A program made the translations under genes and the position numbers. Source: Arbacia lixula (lineage: Eukaryota > Echinodermata > Echinoidea > Arbacioida > Arbaciidae). Taken from it: 64,000 bases of DNA. Below the pieces are notes generated by a model. That model searched no databases. It saw only the letters and a program-made list of their open reading frames with translations, and was not told the origin of the DNA. Of this stretch, positions 44,892 through 58,489 are shown one piece after another. The stretch is from assembly GCA_963669155.1 (NCBI GenBank), contig OZ022577.1:6248788-6312787 (forward strand), given 5' to 3'. The stretch's first letter is position 1; each line of letters begins with the position of its first letter.

Positions 44892-45577
44892 ATGCCAACC
44901 AGTACGATTTTGTCGTATTAAGTACGATTTTTAGAACTGAATACGACAGTACGATTTTCCTTTAAAAATTACGATTTTCAAAAAAAAAAAAAAAAAAAAG
45001 ATTTTTTTTTTTTTTTTTTTTAAAAATCTTATTTTGTGGGATGGTCATTGGTTCATCGAGCACACCAGTCATGACAAAATCATGCATATTCAACCAATGC
45101 TCCATAAAAAAATGCCCGATGTAGGAACTTTAAGAGACATTGATCCGTTTTTTTTTTTTAATACATTTTTTGTTGGTAAAATACAACATTTTGGATTAAA
45201 GAACACAGTTTTTTAACTCCAGAAGTTGGCTGGTCTGGTTTAGGGGACTTTGCTGATCTTTATTCTAAGATCCAAATAGATGCTCTCATACTATTGTGAT
45301 AGCATGTGTTGCCACTTATACATTTGCTTTACAGCGAAGATGTCTCCCATTATTGGTAATACTGTAATCGGTATGGGATGAAAAGAGTGAAGATCGGATG
45401 AAAGAGCAAACATTTCACTTTCCCATTGTTACCAGTAAAACATTTTTCTAACATTTTCCTGGCTTGGGGCCAACAGGCCACTGGTCATGTTGAGTTTTCG
45501 TGAAAATCTGATTTTTCACTCAAAAATATGATTTTTGAGGATATTCAGTCTGATTTTTTGTGTCAAGAGGTTGGCAT
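44892..45577. mobile_element. Possible 686-bp element with ATGCCAACC ends
   Basis: The left end ATGCCAACCAGTACGATTTT and the right end GAGGTTGGCAT form a short inverted repeat (ATGCCAACC / GGTTGGCAT). The ends are rich in variants of ACGATTTT or CTGATTTT, and a run of A next to a run of T lies at 44978-45022. No clear target duplication. Confidence 0.45.
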
Positions 45578-48500
45578 CTCTGATAAAGTGAGACATTTTT
45601 TACTTCACACACTAAAAACCTTAGAGATTCTGACCCTGATTATACTTGAAGTCAGACTCTCACTTTATGTAACTGATGTGTGTGGATGCCCCGTTTGCTA
45701 AAAATATAGTGCAGTGCAGCATACTGGGGTTACACCCACCATACATGTACATACTATTGATGGGCATCCATCCAGTCATCTTTACATTTTCTAGGTCATG
45801 AATTTAACTCTTATTACATGTACTTTGTACATAGAACTATTGGGAATGGCTATAATTATTGTACCTTATGTTCACTAATCTATCCTACACAGCTATGCTA
45901 TGCAGGTATTGATCATGGACATGAATCATGCTGACTTGCGTCCCTTTGTCAGAGCAGGGTGATGTCCACCCTATTATGAATGTGATCAATATTGATTTAT
46001 TCCCTTCTACCAGACATGGCAATTGACCCATGTGTCATGCATTGTAACTTCTTTCCTTTTGCTTTAGAATTATGTGATCAACATACATCCGCATTATAGG
46101 CTTTTACAGTGTACCTATTGATGAACATTAATCATCGTGATTTGATTCCTTTTGCCACATGATTGTGTAAGACAGTATAATCTACCCTTATAAGTTTTAA
46201 ATATTGATCATGTGTAAATGCCATGTAAATTGTGCCCTTTTGCCATATTGTTCTGAAATTGGGTACACATGTTGAACACTTTGGTACACCCGGACGTTGA
46301 TCTATTGTCGTGCATTATCCATTGAGCTGCTACCGCTCATGTACAATGTACAGTGTATGAAGGGTCAGAGCTTTGGCCGGGTCGGCCTTGTAGAGTGTAC
46401 TTTGGTAACCCAAGCAGGCATCATATTTATTCAGCTATTTAAAGTCGACTGTTATTTTTTGAATATTGACGCCTTACAAGAATACCTCATGCATGTACAA
46501 GTATGCACGAGTAGAATTACCATGCATATCACACAGCTCTTGCCAGGATTGGTTGTGCGTGTGATCAACGAGACTCAAGTGCATTGGGAGGGATGACTTG
46601 TATGCTGGAGTGCTAATAGTTTGCACATATTTTATGTTTGATGCTTTCGAAATTTTGTGGTATGGTTTTGCTCAAAAGGTTTCCACAATAACAACTCACC
46701 ATGAAAAAAGAAAACATTTTGGAGGGGAGATACCGTACTTTTCACGACTGATGTCATAAAACAAACGCCTTGTTATGTAAAACTATGTATTTTGTGTTTT
46801 ACCCTATGAAGAAAAACGACTTTTGATAGGGAATCGTTTTGTATTTGGAGGGGCCCTGTATTGCATTACAGTGACTAAATCGACCTGAGCATCTGTGTAA
46901 TTTTTTCACTGCATACCATGTACAAATGCACACTTGCAAGAGCCCTGTCACTGCACCTGTCAGTGTTGCAGCAAGTTTGTTTACTGATTCACTTGAAACC
47001 AGGAATGATCTTTAAAACACATACATCACCTTTCATGTACACTGTTAACATTAAGGTACACATACACTACAGCTCAAAGGAATTGGCATAGGGAGTGGGA
47101 AAGGGAAGAAAGGGAAGGAGCCGCAGTTTTAAACCGATATCAAACGACATCACCTCGCGATACCGATATCTGATCGATTGCTCTTGGGACGTATACTTCC
47201 GGTAAGAGTTTGGTACGTATCCAGTTCACACAATAATGTACAGAATCTGTTATTTCGACCCTTGTAAACCTGGTAACAATGAAATGGAAGGGTTGTTACA
47301 TGGACGAAGGACTTGAAAACAATATCACCAATCACTCGTGGCGATGTTTTTGCCTACCTCAACATTCATTATGGATGGACTAATGAAAATAAAAGTCACA
47401 AGCCAGACGATGGCTATATTTGTGAACTGGAAGTTTATATCCCCAAGAATTAAAGGTAAAAAAATTAGAGCGCAACACGCATTCAGATTCAGAGAGCTAT
47501 ATGCGATAGGGCTAATTCTACAGCTGAAAGATTGTCCGTCCCTTTTGCAAGCTTAAAATTTGAAATCGTTTATCACGATCGTAAATTGAAGAAAGTGTGA
47601 TTCAAGACCATTTCTAAGAATATAGCATGTTGAAGCTTTCTGTATATGTCAAAAATTTCAGCCGTTCAATTTCAAACCGACTTTTTTCTTACTATGAAAA
47701 AAGTATTAGTCTTTGTTACAGTATCTGTGTGGTTATTATACGTGTGTGAAATCCTAATTTTATGAGTAATTGCCAAACTTTGGAGATGATTCCTTCTATA
47801 GAACAATTTTTTTCATAATGCGTTTTATAATTTAATAAACAGATTATTCAATAAAGCAGGTATTTCAACAAAAACTGCTAAGAGCCTGAGGTAAAGACTA
47901 CTAATCAGACGTTGTTTACGTGCATCATATGAATTTTACACTACGTATCAGTTTCAAATTGTGAATATACAGCTTGCTGACACTTCTCTATATGCTTTTC
48001 CTATGTTTCAATGGTTTTATGGTGATCTGGAAAAGGGACGGGCTGTCTTTAATCTCGCCATTTATAACTTCTACTTTGTACAGTAGGCAGTACACAGTAT
48101 GTCCAATACTTAACTTGTTACCATGAATTATGCTGCCACTCTATAAACTGACTCCACTGTAGACATCCAGTCTCCACCCAGCTCCTGTACATTGTATTTT
48201 GAATTGGCAATGGCTTCATTATACGACTGTGTGCTCACTGTGCAGATGGAGGAGGATTATGGGGGTAGGGGGCCAAGAGGGACGGGGACATAATTTAATT
48301 TCTACGTATATTTAATAGTCTGGCTTCCATGCTTTTGGACATTTCTGATCCAAAAATAAAAAATAAATTCGAGTACTCGTAAGACAAGCCACCTAATCAT
48401 CTTCCTCTTTTCACTGTCTGCCCCAAGCCTGAGAAGAAATTAAAATGATTAGTCTCCTGCAGTCAGACCCTTCTGTTGAATAGTTTGGTTTAGAAATGCC

Positions 48501-49188
48501 CAACAGACTGGAAGCTAGGCTATCAATATTTGTTTGGGTAGTGGATTGAATACAGTAGAGCTACACTGTATACAGAGTAACAGACCAATGCATGAAACAT
48601 TCAGTTTGTAGAAGGGCTATGTTGCAACAAAGAGATACTGTACTAGGACAAGCTATCTAGACATCTACATGTATGTGGTTGTACATGTACAAGTATGTTG
48701 ATTTAAACAGATACTTTAAAACCGGTAATTTTCACACTTCGCGGTATGTTATTTTTGTGCAAGAGAATTACTTGTCACTAGAAAGATATCCAACCTCTAC
48801 ATTAAAATCATAAACAAAACCCTGAACGAAGCATTTTCATTATCATTTCACGCCCCCAAAAACCAATGGCTGTGCAATGTATCACAGCATGGAACACGCT
48901 CACCAATTGAATGCCAGTACGAGGAACTCCGAAATCTTTAACAGACTTGAGCGTCTAGCCTGCTAAAGATAACAAGATAGTGTTTGAATTCACAGTGATA
49001 TTTAATTTAGGTTGCTGTGTGTTGCGCGAAAATCACAACAATAAATGTTGCACAGAAATTACAGGTTTTACAGTAGGGCTTTCTCTCCCTGACTGCACGT
49101 TCAATGTACCTGCAGGTCACAGATCTAATTGTTGTTTGTATTCGGTACTTTTTGTGTAAACTCTATAATATTTTATATTGTGATGTTA

Positions 49189-49603
49189 AAGACAGGGTGT
49201 CTCTCTTGTAGGTCATAAAAATTAAATTTTGCAAAAACCACAGAAAATTGAAAAAAGATAATGTTTTAGAACTGATCAGGAGAATGTGAGGAGGTTTAGG
49301 GTGGGTCATCTGAACCTATAGCTTAGAGACCAGAAACCGCTTTATGCTATGGTCCACATCAGTCCGCTTCCTGGTGCATGCATTCCATGGGAGTAATGCT
49401 CGCACTGTGCGCCGAGAGGGACAATACGATTACGAATGTACATGTAGACTAAGCTTGCTGTGGTTCAAATGTACACAAGGATAGATTGTCACTTCTGGAA
49501 ATGTTTGTGAAGCTAAAACTGAAATGTCACACACGTTTTTGTTAGGGTTTACTGCTGATTTCTGCTGAGTTTCATGACTTTTGAAAATGGGACACCCTGT
49601 CTT
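49189..49603 (+). mobile_element. TA-flanked MITE family, copy 3
   Basis: Ends AAGACAGGGTGTCTCTCTTG and GGGACACCCTGTCTT, with TA on both sides. Internal matches to the other copies: AACCTATAGC, GGTGCATGCATTCCATGGGA, GGGACAATACGATT and TGTTTGTGAAGCT. This copy defines the ends best. Confidence 0.88.
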
Positions 49604-50469
49604 TATTAAAGTATATCAGTAGATGTACATGTACGTTTGATGCAGGTCAAAGACAAGCAAAGGCTGATGTGAGATGTACTGTTAACACACAATATACATG
49701 AACAATATGTGCCTTGGATGTTTCTAGTGAGGTTGAGAGTGGTGTGCATTGTTGCGCATACTATGTAAAACAAGTAGAGGTCTGCCGAGGCTAAAGATGT
49801 AGAAATCTAATCTTCACACTCAGTAGTCAGTGTTTTCGCTGTGTTTGTGAGCAAGAATATTCATGGGGGTAGGCCGTGATGGACAGTGGTCATTATGTCC
49901 CCAATGGCAGGGCTACTGTAGTCTGTATGCTCAGACACAATTTTGAGAATTTCCATTTCCATACACAAAATGCATTTTAACTTTTTTTTTTCAGTCTGGA
50001 AAGATGAAGCTACACTACAACCTTTCCATACCATTGTTGGCCATACATCTACAGTATGCACATTTGGGTATTCTCCAATACAATATTCAGCTCTTCTGAA
50101 TTACTGGAATCTAGTGGAAATCACGCCCCCCCCCCTCACCATATTACCCAGATTGTTCACATGTCAAAGGCACTTCCAGACAAAGAATAGCCCTCTGAAG
50201 GACGCAGTTCATAAAGAAAAACATCAATTATAAATCAGAGACTTCAGATTTTCTTGAGATGCCCTTTCCCAGAAAACCATACAATGGAGATCATTACAAT
50301 GGCAAACGCAGGGAATATCTCCCAAATGTCACAATATTTTTGAGCATTTGTGCATGCATACGGGTGGGAAATGTGCTCTGGACAATTTACTTGTACACTG
50401 TACATTTGTACATAAATGCCCATATTCACAGTGGATGTTTAACTTAGACTGCATACTAAACGTAGACTA

Positions 50470-50790
50470 CTGTATAAGCCATATATTCGTGGGGTTTTTA
50501 TTTTCGCAATTTTTAACAACACGCAAAAACATGAATACAACGTGAACACATACTATTAGTACAAGTACTCCACCATCGCGAAATTTCGAAAGAATACTCT
50601 ACTTTCAAATCTCCAACTTCTCGCCTTTCCATTTCACCTTCTATTCTATCCACATTTTCTCATCTCAGTCCTCCTAGGACTTTACACATGGTGTACCATA
50701 AACCTCTCTCGTGATTCATAGCGAGATTGTCGAGAAGTCCTGATTCGCCAAAAATTACATGTAGACTCGCAAAATATGTGGCGTATACAG
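50470..50790. mobile_element. 321-bp MITE with CTGTATAAGCCATATATT ends
   Basis: The left end CTGTATAAGCCATATATTCG is mirrored by the right end, inverted CTGTATACGCCACATATTTT plus GCG. TA flanks both sides (50468-50469 and 50791-50792). No coding sequence. Confidence 0.82.
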
Positions 50791-51748
50791 TACAGTATGG
50801 GTATACTAGGGTCTGCCAGTGAGACTACTGTAATGGGAATCAGATACAGTCACATCAGGGAGTTTCACACTTGGGCTGTGATCTTGAATATTCATGAGGG
50901 ATGAAAAGTCCTGGACAGTGATGGTAGAAGTCTCCCAGGAGACTAGTAGCACAGTACATGCACAGTAGCTTTGTTCAGTAGGGCTCTTTTTGTATCACTC
51001 GATAAGCATCTACAGTATATTAAATATTCATCAAAAGATATCAGTCATGCAGACCTTGTAAAAACAAGTTCACAGTGGCCATCTATCTGCAAAATAAAGC
51101 ATAATATTTGCAGCATTTTTGCTGATGCACAACCGATAGCTGGGTATTAGACTAGAAGTCACTGTAATAATGCAATATTTGCTATACATACAGTATGCTT
51201 TCATGCTTCATGTATTTTACAGCTATTTTGCAGATGGAAACCTAGGAAACATCACAATATTGCAGGTAGTGAATCTCATAAACTGCATCCACAAATTAGC
51301 AGCAAACATTTGTTCATGAGATGTAAGGCACTCTGGGGCCGGTAAGGTGTGCGGAACATTCATTTTATTGTTGAAACAGTCAATTCTGATATGCATGAAT
51401 GTGTTAAACATTCCAGTGTGAGTACTCCCTTTTTTTGTTACATGCAGAAGATGGATAGAAGACATAATATTAATGCATATTTTGCTTGTAGGGATGTGAC
51501 AAATTTTACATTTGCATAAAATCCTTGCTCCACCCTAATTTGAGCTGGCCATTAGCAAGTTGAGGACTCTCATGTATGCAGAACCCCAAATGAGATCTTT
51601 GCTGTATGATAATAATTTGAAAGATTTTTGAAAGCATTGGGAGTGGATGAGACGGAGTGTGAAGGGTGTGGTACGAGAGAGTGAGTCATCTTAGAGTGAG
51701 TGCTCCTGGATTGCATCAATAAAGCAGGGTATCACAAGAAAGAGTGAG

Positions 51749-51784
51749 AGAAAGAGAGAGAAGGACAGAGCTGGAGAGACACAC

Positions 51785-51863
<79 letters not shown>
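51749..51863. repeat. GA microsatellite
   Basis: Interrupted at first, then about 38 uninterrupted GA units from about 51786. Confidence 0.95.
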
Positions 51864-51865
<2 letters not shown>

Positions 51866-54656
51866 AGAAGCAGAACAGAGAAAGAGAGAAAAACATGTAG
51901 ATATTGGGTATTACCATTAATCCTATCAATCAATCCTATCAATATCACTGACAGCCTCGTACCAATAACAACTTGATTCTTTCCTATGGGACTAAAGAGA
52001 TACTGTATTTGGAGACGTGGCAGTAAAAGTAGACTACACACTGTAGCTTGATGCTGTACATGTTGCTGCCTCTAATGTATCCAATACAGGGTGGTGATTT
52101 TGAGGAAGACATGTTTTACAGTACTTACATGAAGCTGACTCATGAAAGTCTGTATGGGGGGGGGGGGGGGTGAAAAATGATAAACCTTTTATTTCATCTT
52201 GTTAGAACTATAAGAGAGATGTTCATCAGAGTGCTTTTAAAGAACTACACAATAATAAAATAGAGTAGTGTGACCTGCACTCCACACATCACCATTGGTT
52301 TATGTACTGCACTGCAGTACGGTATACATGTTTATACTCGTGTGAACATTTATAAATAGGGGAAGTACATGTACTCTGTTGTAGTTGCATCTGTGATTAA
52401 GTTGACAAAAGCGGTGAGCCGCATTTCCCATTAGTCGACCAAAACAAGTTAAGGAGCAGCCTAGATTCAGCTTAGTGTGGTCTGTCAAACAGTTGAATTT
52501 AAAGTGTGTGTGTGCATGTACAGGTCGTAATGCACATCGTATGAACGTCACAGCGTGGATAAATGAGGTCGGGGCACATAACAATGTACTAGAAAGCCAA
52601 CATCGTGACTCTGTCAGGTAGCCCCAAGCTATCTATCAAGTACTTTAAAGGTCAGTAGTACCACGTAAGGACTTGGATAGCTCCTTGCGCCATTTTACAG
52701 CGCCGATTGTTGAAGCTCTTCAGTAGCATCATGGAAAGGAGAGGAAGATCTTCATTTGAATATAGTCAGAATGTGTTGCAGTTCCTGCATTGTATGTCAA
52801 TGACTTGATGCACTGTACTCTACTGAACTGATGTGAAAAGGAAGGGGATGTAGGTGGGGGAGAATTTCGATGTTAGAAGTGGTACAGCACAAGTGTTCAA
52901 GAACTACTTTTGGTGCATCCACTGCCATTAAGTGCAAAGTGTAGCTGTACATTAATTGCACACTTCAATATAGTCCAAACCCTTATCAAACATTCACATT
53001 GAAACAAACGATTTATTATGTAATTCACCTCTACTTATATCATGCATGTTTATTCTTTTAAAATGTGACAGATCATCATTTATTTATTGTCTATCAAAGA
53101 TGCATGTACTTGTACTTGATGTACTTGTATGTATATCTCACCATGATGTCTGTATTGCCTTCTTCTATGAAATGTGACAAGCACATTTACTGTACAACTA
53201 CCGCAGTAGAAACATGAGATGTATTTGCAAGTTGATTTTATGCATCCTAGTTCTGGGAAAGGGTAATATCGTGAATGTCCTGTTGGGGTGTCAGGTGTGC
53301 AGTAGCTGATGAGGTTCTGTCTTGGTTGGTCAAATATTAAATTTCGCACAGCTCATCACAGATTATTGCATTTTTTTCTGTGCCTTTACGTGCCGCGAAT
53401 ATAAAATAGCCAGGTCAATTTCACAGATTATCAATTCGGTCCATAGTCCTGACTGTGATGCCCAAGGGGCTGGGGCAATGACCGGCATTATGAAATATGG
53501 CGTAATTGGCCGCAGTGGAATATGAAAGACCCCCCTATCCCCCCTACCTTCTTATGACAGTCACACACCTCCATTACCACTGCTAATATCCCATTGCACA
53601 ATACTTTTATGGAATGAATCACATACAGTATGTGCTGGGTGCAATTAAACTTTCCTCTTTTGATGGTAGAAATTTATTGAAAGCAATTTATAAACTACAG
53701 TATGAATGTTTTTTTGTGGTAAATTTGGCACAATAATTTTATTGTATACATTTTTAGAGTGCTTTAGTTTCGCTTAGTCATGTTTACGGAAAGTGTTTTT
53801 AGTCATCCACATATGATGCAATAAGGGCATAATTATGAAATTGGTGTGAAATATAGAATTGAACATCCATATGGCAATTAAAATACAAGTACAAGTATCT
53901 TCCTTTAAACCTCAATACATCAAAATTGGAGCAAGCGCATTTGTTTTTTAAATCCATAAGACTTGTATGGTAAAGACCGCCACGTTTTTTCATTATTGTT
54001 GATAGGTAAATCAATAATACATTAGGTTAGGGGGAGTTCTCGGTTAATCGCCTAGGTCTGCCCCGGCGGTGGTGTGAGATCATTATGTGACGCTTAGGAG
54101 CCAGTGACAATGCTAACGGCAAGGTCTGGTAGCCATCAGGGTTGTAGGATGATGCAGAGGTGAGATTAGCAGGTGGGTTTGATGCCCCTCTTGTCTATAG
54201 GTATCCATGCTGAGGCATTTCTATTTGACTGAACCTTTGAACCATGGAGGAAATATTGGTTTAAAATTTACATATAAGTCATACATATTCAATGTTATTA
54301 GTGCATTTTGTGGAGTAGTTGTTGTGTGCATCTACATGTACTTCAGTAGAATAATAAACAATGAAAAGTGGCTACAGCAGTGCAATGTGCAAATGATTTC
54401 CCGCTACCTGTAATAACGATTAGCTTCATCCGTGGTCTGTCTGTCTACTAGTAATAAGCTAATAGGTATTGATTCCTGGTGGGAAGGGGCAATTATTTAT
54501 TTTGGTAGTGGCGAGATGGGAATGGTTTGTATTGATGTCAATATGCACTATGAATATCCTTTCACACATGGGATTTTTTCTGTCCATCTTTTAGCACAGA
54601 TGTTATAAATTTTGTTTTATATGTGTAATTTGTGTGTAGTTGGTTAGTTCACTTTA

Positions 54657-55195
54657 AAGGTTTACTAAATTAGAAAAATAAGTTCCCACTAATCTATGTA
54701 AAATTATGCAATAAAAACGAATTTCACATTCGTTTGCCGCAATAAAGTCTCATTTTGATGAAAATTTGAAAAAAAGCGCACGCCTCCAGTGACGTCAGAG
54801 AAGTCAAAATGCCATAAATGCTAACGGCGTGAATAAAATATTTTATTCACGCAGTTCAAACAATACGTTACCAATGGGAACCCCAAAGCTTGTCCGAGTA
54901 GCAACAACTAATAGATTCAAAGTGCATTCCATCCATTGAATCTGAGTGACAAGATATAGGTGAAGACAATAACGCGTTACTAGGGGGAAAGTTGTGAATA
55001 CATTACGAAAATGGTCTATTGTTGACTTCCGTACAATCTATGGCATTTGACTTCTCTGACATCACTGGAGGCGTGAATATTTTCAAATTTTCATCGAAAT
55101 GAGACTTTATTGCGGCAAACAAATGTGAAATTCGTTTTTAGTGGATAATTTTACATAGATTAGTGGGAACTTATTTTTCTAATTTAGTAAACCTT
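54657..55195. mobile_element. 539-bp element with about 160-180-bp terminal inverted repeats
   Basis: The left arm begins AAGGTTTACTAAATTAGAAA and the right arm ends with its inverse. Internal matching pairs include TTCCCACTAATCTATGTAAA, TTTGCCGCAATAAAGTCTCA and CGCCTCCAGTGACGTCAGAG. The flanks read TTAA-like on both sides, so the exact ends and the target duplication (TA or TTAA) are unsettled. No coding sequence. Confidence 0.88.
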
Positions 55196-56271
55196 AAATA
55201 GCAAAATATTATCAATCAAACAGGGAATCAATTTAGACTCCGATTGCATTCGGTTTGAGTACATGCATAGATGTTTAAGTATGGCATGGCATAGATGTGA
55301 TGCTTGTGTTTTTCTGCAGCGTTCCTCCTTGGTTGTTTATGAGCTGCTCTAACAGAGTTGGCTCCAACAAGAGAGAGAGAGAGATTTCATCCCCTCAACA
55401 AGAAGTAATCTCCTTCTCCTCCCAAATCATCAATATGTCATTTACAAGAGCTCCAGTAGCTTAGATTGCCCCCTTCCCTCTTGAGGGTCTCTCCCTTAAG
55501 ACACACAGACATACATAGACACATGCACACATACATACATATTCCGTCCTGCTCTTTCTCACACACACACACACACACAAATTTGTAGCCCATTTGTATG
55601 CATGTCCTTAGGAACCCTCCCCTCAACCCCCTTTCCACCCCCTGCCATCTCCTTGTACCCGTTTAAAGCTCAAGGGACACAAGCAGACATAGACACAATT
55701 AAATCTCAACTCCCAACTCCCTTTTCACCCCCTTTTATCCCCTGTACCCATTTAGAGCTCAAGGGACACAAACAGACACAGACCTAATTTGAAGCCTATT
55801 TCTAGCATTCATAGCACAGCATCCCAATGTCTCCCCCACCCCCCCCCCACTCCCCCCCTTCCCCCCTATTTCTAGCATTCATAGCACAGCATCCCAATGT
55901 CTTCTCCCCCACTCCCCCTCCCTCCCCCCCTCCCCTCCCCACCTGTTTCCCTCCCCTGTATCCATTTCAAGCTGAAGGGTGCCTTCTGCTCATCAGTCCT
56001 CAGAGAAGGGCCTCCGCAGAAGGAGCTGTTTTCGGCAGCGTACAGATGGAGGTATCGGCAGCCGAGTGCCACGTGTGGCGTATCGTGTTGGCCAAGGTAT
56101 AGGCTCAGCTGTGGGTGAGTGGCACCCACTGAGAGGCGTGCAGCCTGTGGGAGGGGCATGGAATGAGGGACGGTGGTATTGATTACCTGGTAGCAAGAGA
56201 TGGATGCCGCTAATGTGTGTTGCATAGGGTGCAGTGCAGCGGTAGCAGCAAGGATGGCTTGCTTGAAACAA

Positions 56272-56668
56272 TGGGCGTGTTTATCAACTCTTTTTTGGGT
56301 AGAATTAAGGTTTCCAAACGCGTTTAAATTTTTTTAAACGCGTTTAAACGAGTTGATAAACGCAAAGGTGTTTTGATTAGGGGGTTTGGAAAGCTGTTTT
56401 GAAACACGCAAATTTGTACGATCCTAAACACGTTTTAAATTTTAAATGTGTTAAAGAAGTGAGATAAACGCAAAGCTGTTTTGAAACGCGTTTAAACCAT
56501 ATGTTTTGGGTGACAAGGCCGGTTTTCGACTTGGGCGATTGAGTTGATAAACGCACCGTTTTTTAAATGCGTTTGGAAACGCATTTGGAAACGCGTTCGT
56601 AGAGGCCTTTGGAGTTGATAAACGCACCATTTTTTAAAACGCGTTTGGAAACGCGTTTGGAAACGCGG
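56272..56668. repeat. Cluster of AAACGCGTTT repeats with GTTGATAAACGC motifs
   Basis: AAACGCGTTT or TTGGAAACGCGT recurs at least eight times. GAGTTGATAAACGCA occurs three times, and its inverse TTTATCAACTC once at the left edge (about 56280). The two last units are about 68 bp apart and nearly identical (TTGATAAACGCACC then a T run, then GCGTTTGGAAACGC twice). This is a short local tandem-like array, possibly part of a larger inverted-repeat element. Confidence 0.8.
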
Positions 56669-57773
56669 CCAATGACTATCTATATAGCTCCATGATTGAA
56701 GGGACCCTCTGTGTACATTCAGGATTCATTTCTGGAGAAAGATCTAGAATAAACAACCAGGATCACAAGGTTGTAGATTCAAGCCAAATTTTGTAATATA
56801 CATGTGTATGTGTCTCTATGAATCCTGAGTGCGTATACTGCGGTAATGCATAATTATAATAATCTGTAGTGGTTGCTAAGTCAGACAATCCTTGGACAAC
56901 CTTTATGGTTTCCAATAGGAATGTATAGTTTGAAAGATATATGCATAAAATTTGCAAACATAACGGATATAGTCTATCCATGTAAAGCCAATGAAAGACT
57001 TTGTTCTGCGCACCTGTGAAATGGCAGCCATGTTAAGGAATGTTGCCCAGAAGATGGAGATAGAGCACATATTAAGCACAGGCTTGCATTGTATCTTACA
57101 ACCAGGGGTATAACTGAGGGGTTTGATACCTGTCTAAGGATTAGTGTAAGCACCCATGAATGGGTGATTAGTATAGCAGAAGAAGAGATTAACAGGTGGA
57201 TTACAGGAGGTGTGAGGAGATAAAGAGCACCCAGACACAGTACAACCTGTCACACTCAAGTGTACAATGGTGCAATCCATTGGCAAACAGATGAAGGGGG
57301 CTTACAGGGATCTAGAAGTGCCATGATAGGATAGGATGGAATGCAAACAAGGCAGGCCTTAGAGACACTGACAGGACATTTGGTTTAGTGAGATTAATAG
57401 CAGTAGCGTTTGAGCTGGTAAGCCGGGGTTTTGAGTTTGTACTTTACAGTAGTGGTACATTACCAGTATAAAACTCTGCATGTGCTGTTCGTCTACAAAT
57501 GTATGTTGTTACCGTATGTTGTTACCAGTAATGCACATGAATCCAAAAGAGTAGCATTTCTATAGTACAGAAAAGGTTGATGTGAAAAGAGATTCATTTT
57601 TTTTAATGGGAAAGCTCAGGAATAGCACAAAACGTGTACATCTTCACCCATGGTCATGTATTAAAAATTCTCCAAGTGCCTTGTAAACCTGACCCAGTAA
57701 GATTGGGCCATGACTACAGACTTACAAGTACTGCTGCAGTATTGTGATACAGAGAATGTCTACAGGCTTGACA

Positions 57774-57906
57774 GGAATGGCCCACAGGGAATACCTGGAT
57801 ATACCTCTCTAGTGCTGGGCCTTGTTTGCGCTCCTGTGCTCTCACACCAGCTCATCCCGTCCCTAAGGGATTCCGAGAGGATCTGTAACTGTCACTGCAC
57901 TGTGGA
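57774..57906. repeat. Direct duplication, copy A (copy B at about 59008-59122)
   Basis: GGGAATACCTG, then TTTGCGCTC, GCTCTCACACCAGCTCATC and CTGTCACTGCACTGTGGA recur in the same order at 59018-59122. The pair flanks MITE copy 4 and the 102-bp minisatellite, about 1.2 kb apart. Confidence 0.8.
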
Positions 57907-57996
57907 GATAAAGTGTATACAAATATTAATAGCAGAAGGCAATAGATAACGTTACCAGCTTTATCAGAGCATTGATCCTTACTCCATTCCATTTTA

Positions 57997-58397
57997 AGAC
58001 AGAGTGTCCCGTTTGCAGGTCAGAAAAAACAAACTTTCAAGAACTTCCATCACAAAAATGGAAGTGGTAACTGATTAAGCAAAATTATAGCGATTGCTAG
58101 ATTTTGAAGTTTTGGGCGGGTTGTCTGAAATCTATAGCCGAGAAACCTGAGACCACTTTGCGCTATGGTCCGCACTGGTCCGCCTCTATTGTGCATGTGT
58201 TCCATTGGAGCAATGCCCGTGTCACATGCTGACAGGGTCAATAGGATTATGCATATGTAGACTATGGTTGATGCTTTTCAAATGTTAACAAGGACAGTTT
58301 TCTCCTTTCCTGATAATGTTCGTGAAGCTATGACTTTGAGATTTGATACACGTTATTATTAGGGTTTCATGACTTTTGCAAATAGACCACCCTGTCA
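57997..58397 (+). mobile_element. TA-flanked MITE family, copy 4
   Basis: Left end AGACAGAGTGTCCCGTTTGC after TA; right end GACCACCCTGTCAT. It is more diverged than copies 1-3 but keeps GTTGTCTGAAATCTATAGCC, TTGTGCATGTGTTCCATTGG and TGTTCGTGAAGCTATGACTT. Confidence 0.8.
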
Positions 58398-58489
58398 TCA
58401 ATGCTCTCTTTGCTGTTTATTGTATGAACGGATTTCATCATTATATTTTATGTAGGAGGCAATAAGGAAATCTGTGACCATAGACATAC

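Noticed and set aside
51691-52041. Leu-Ser repeat frames
   Set aside because: They translate a GA/CT microsatellite.
55992-56102. GC-richer patch ending in a donor-like GTATAG, considered as an exon
   Set aside because: It reads VFGSVQMEVSAAECHVWRIV in one frame but has no recognisable domain or clear acceptor; kept only as a weak possibility in the intron entry.
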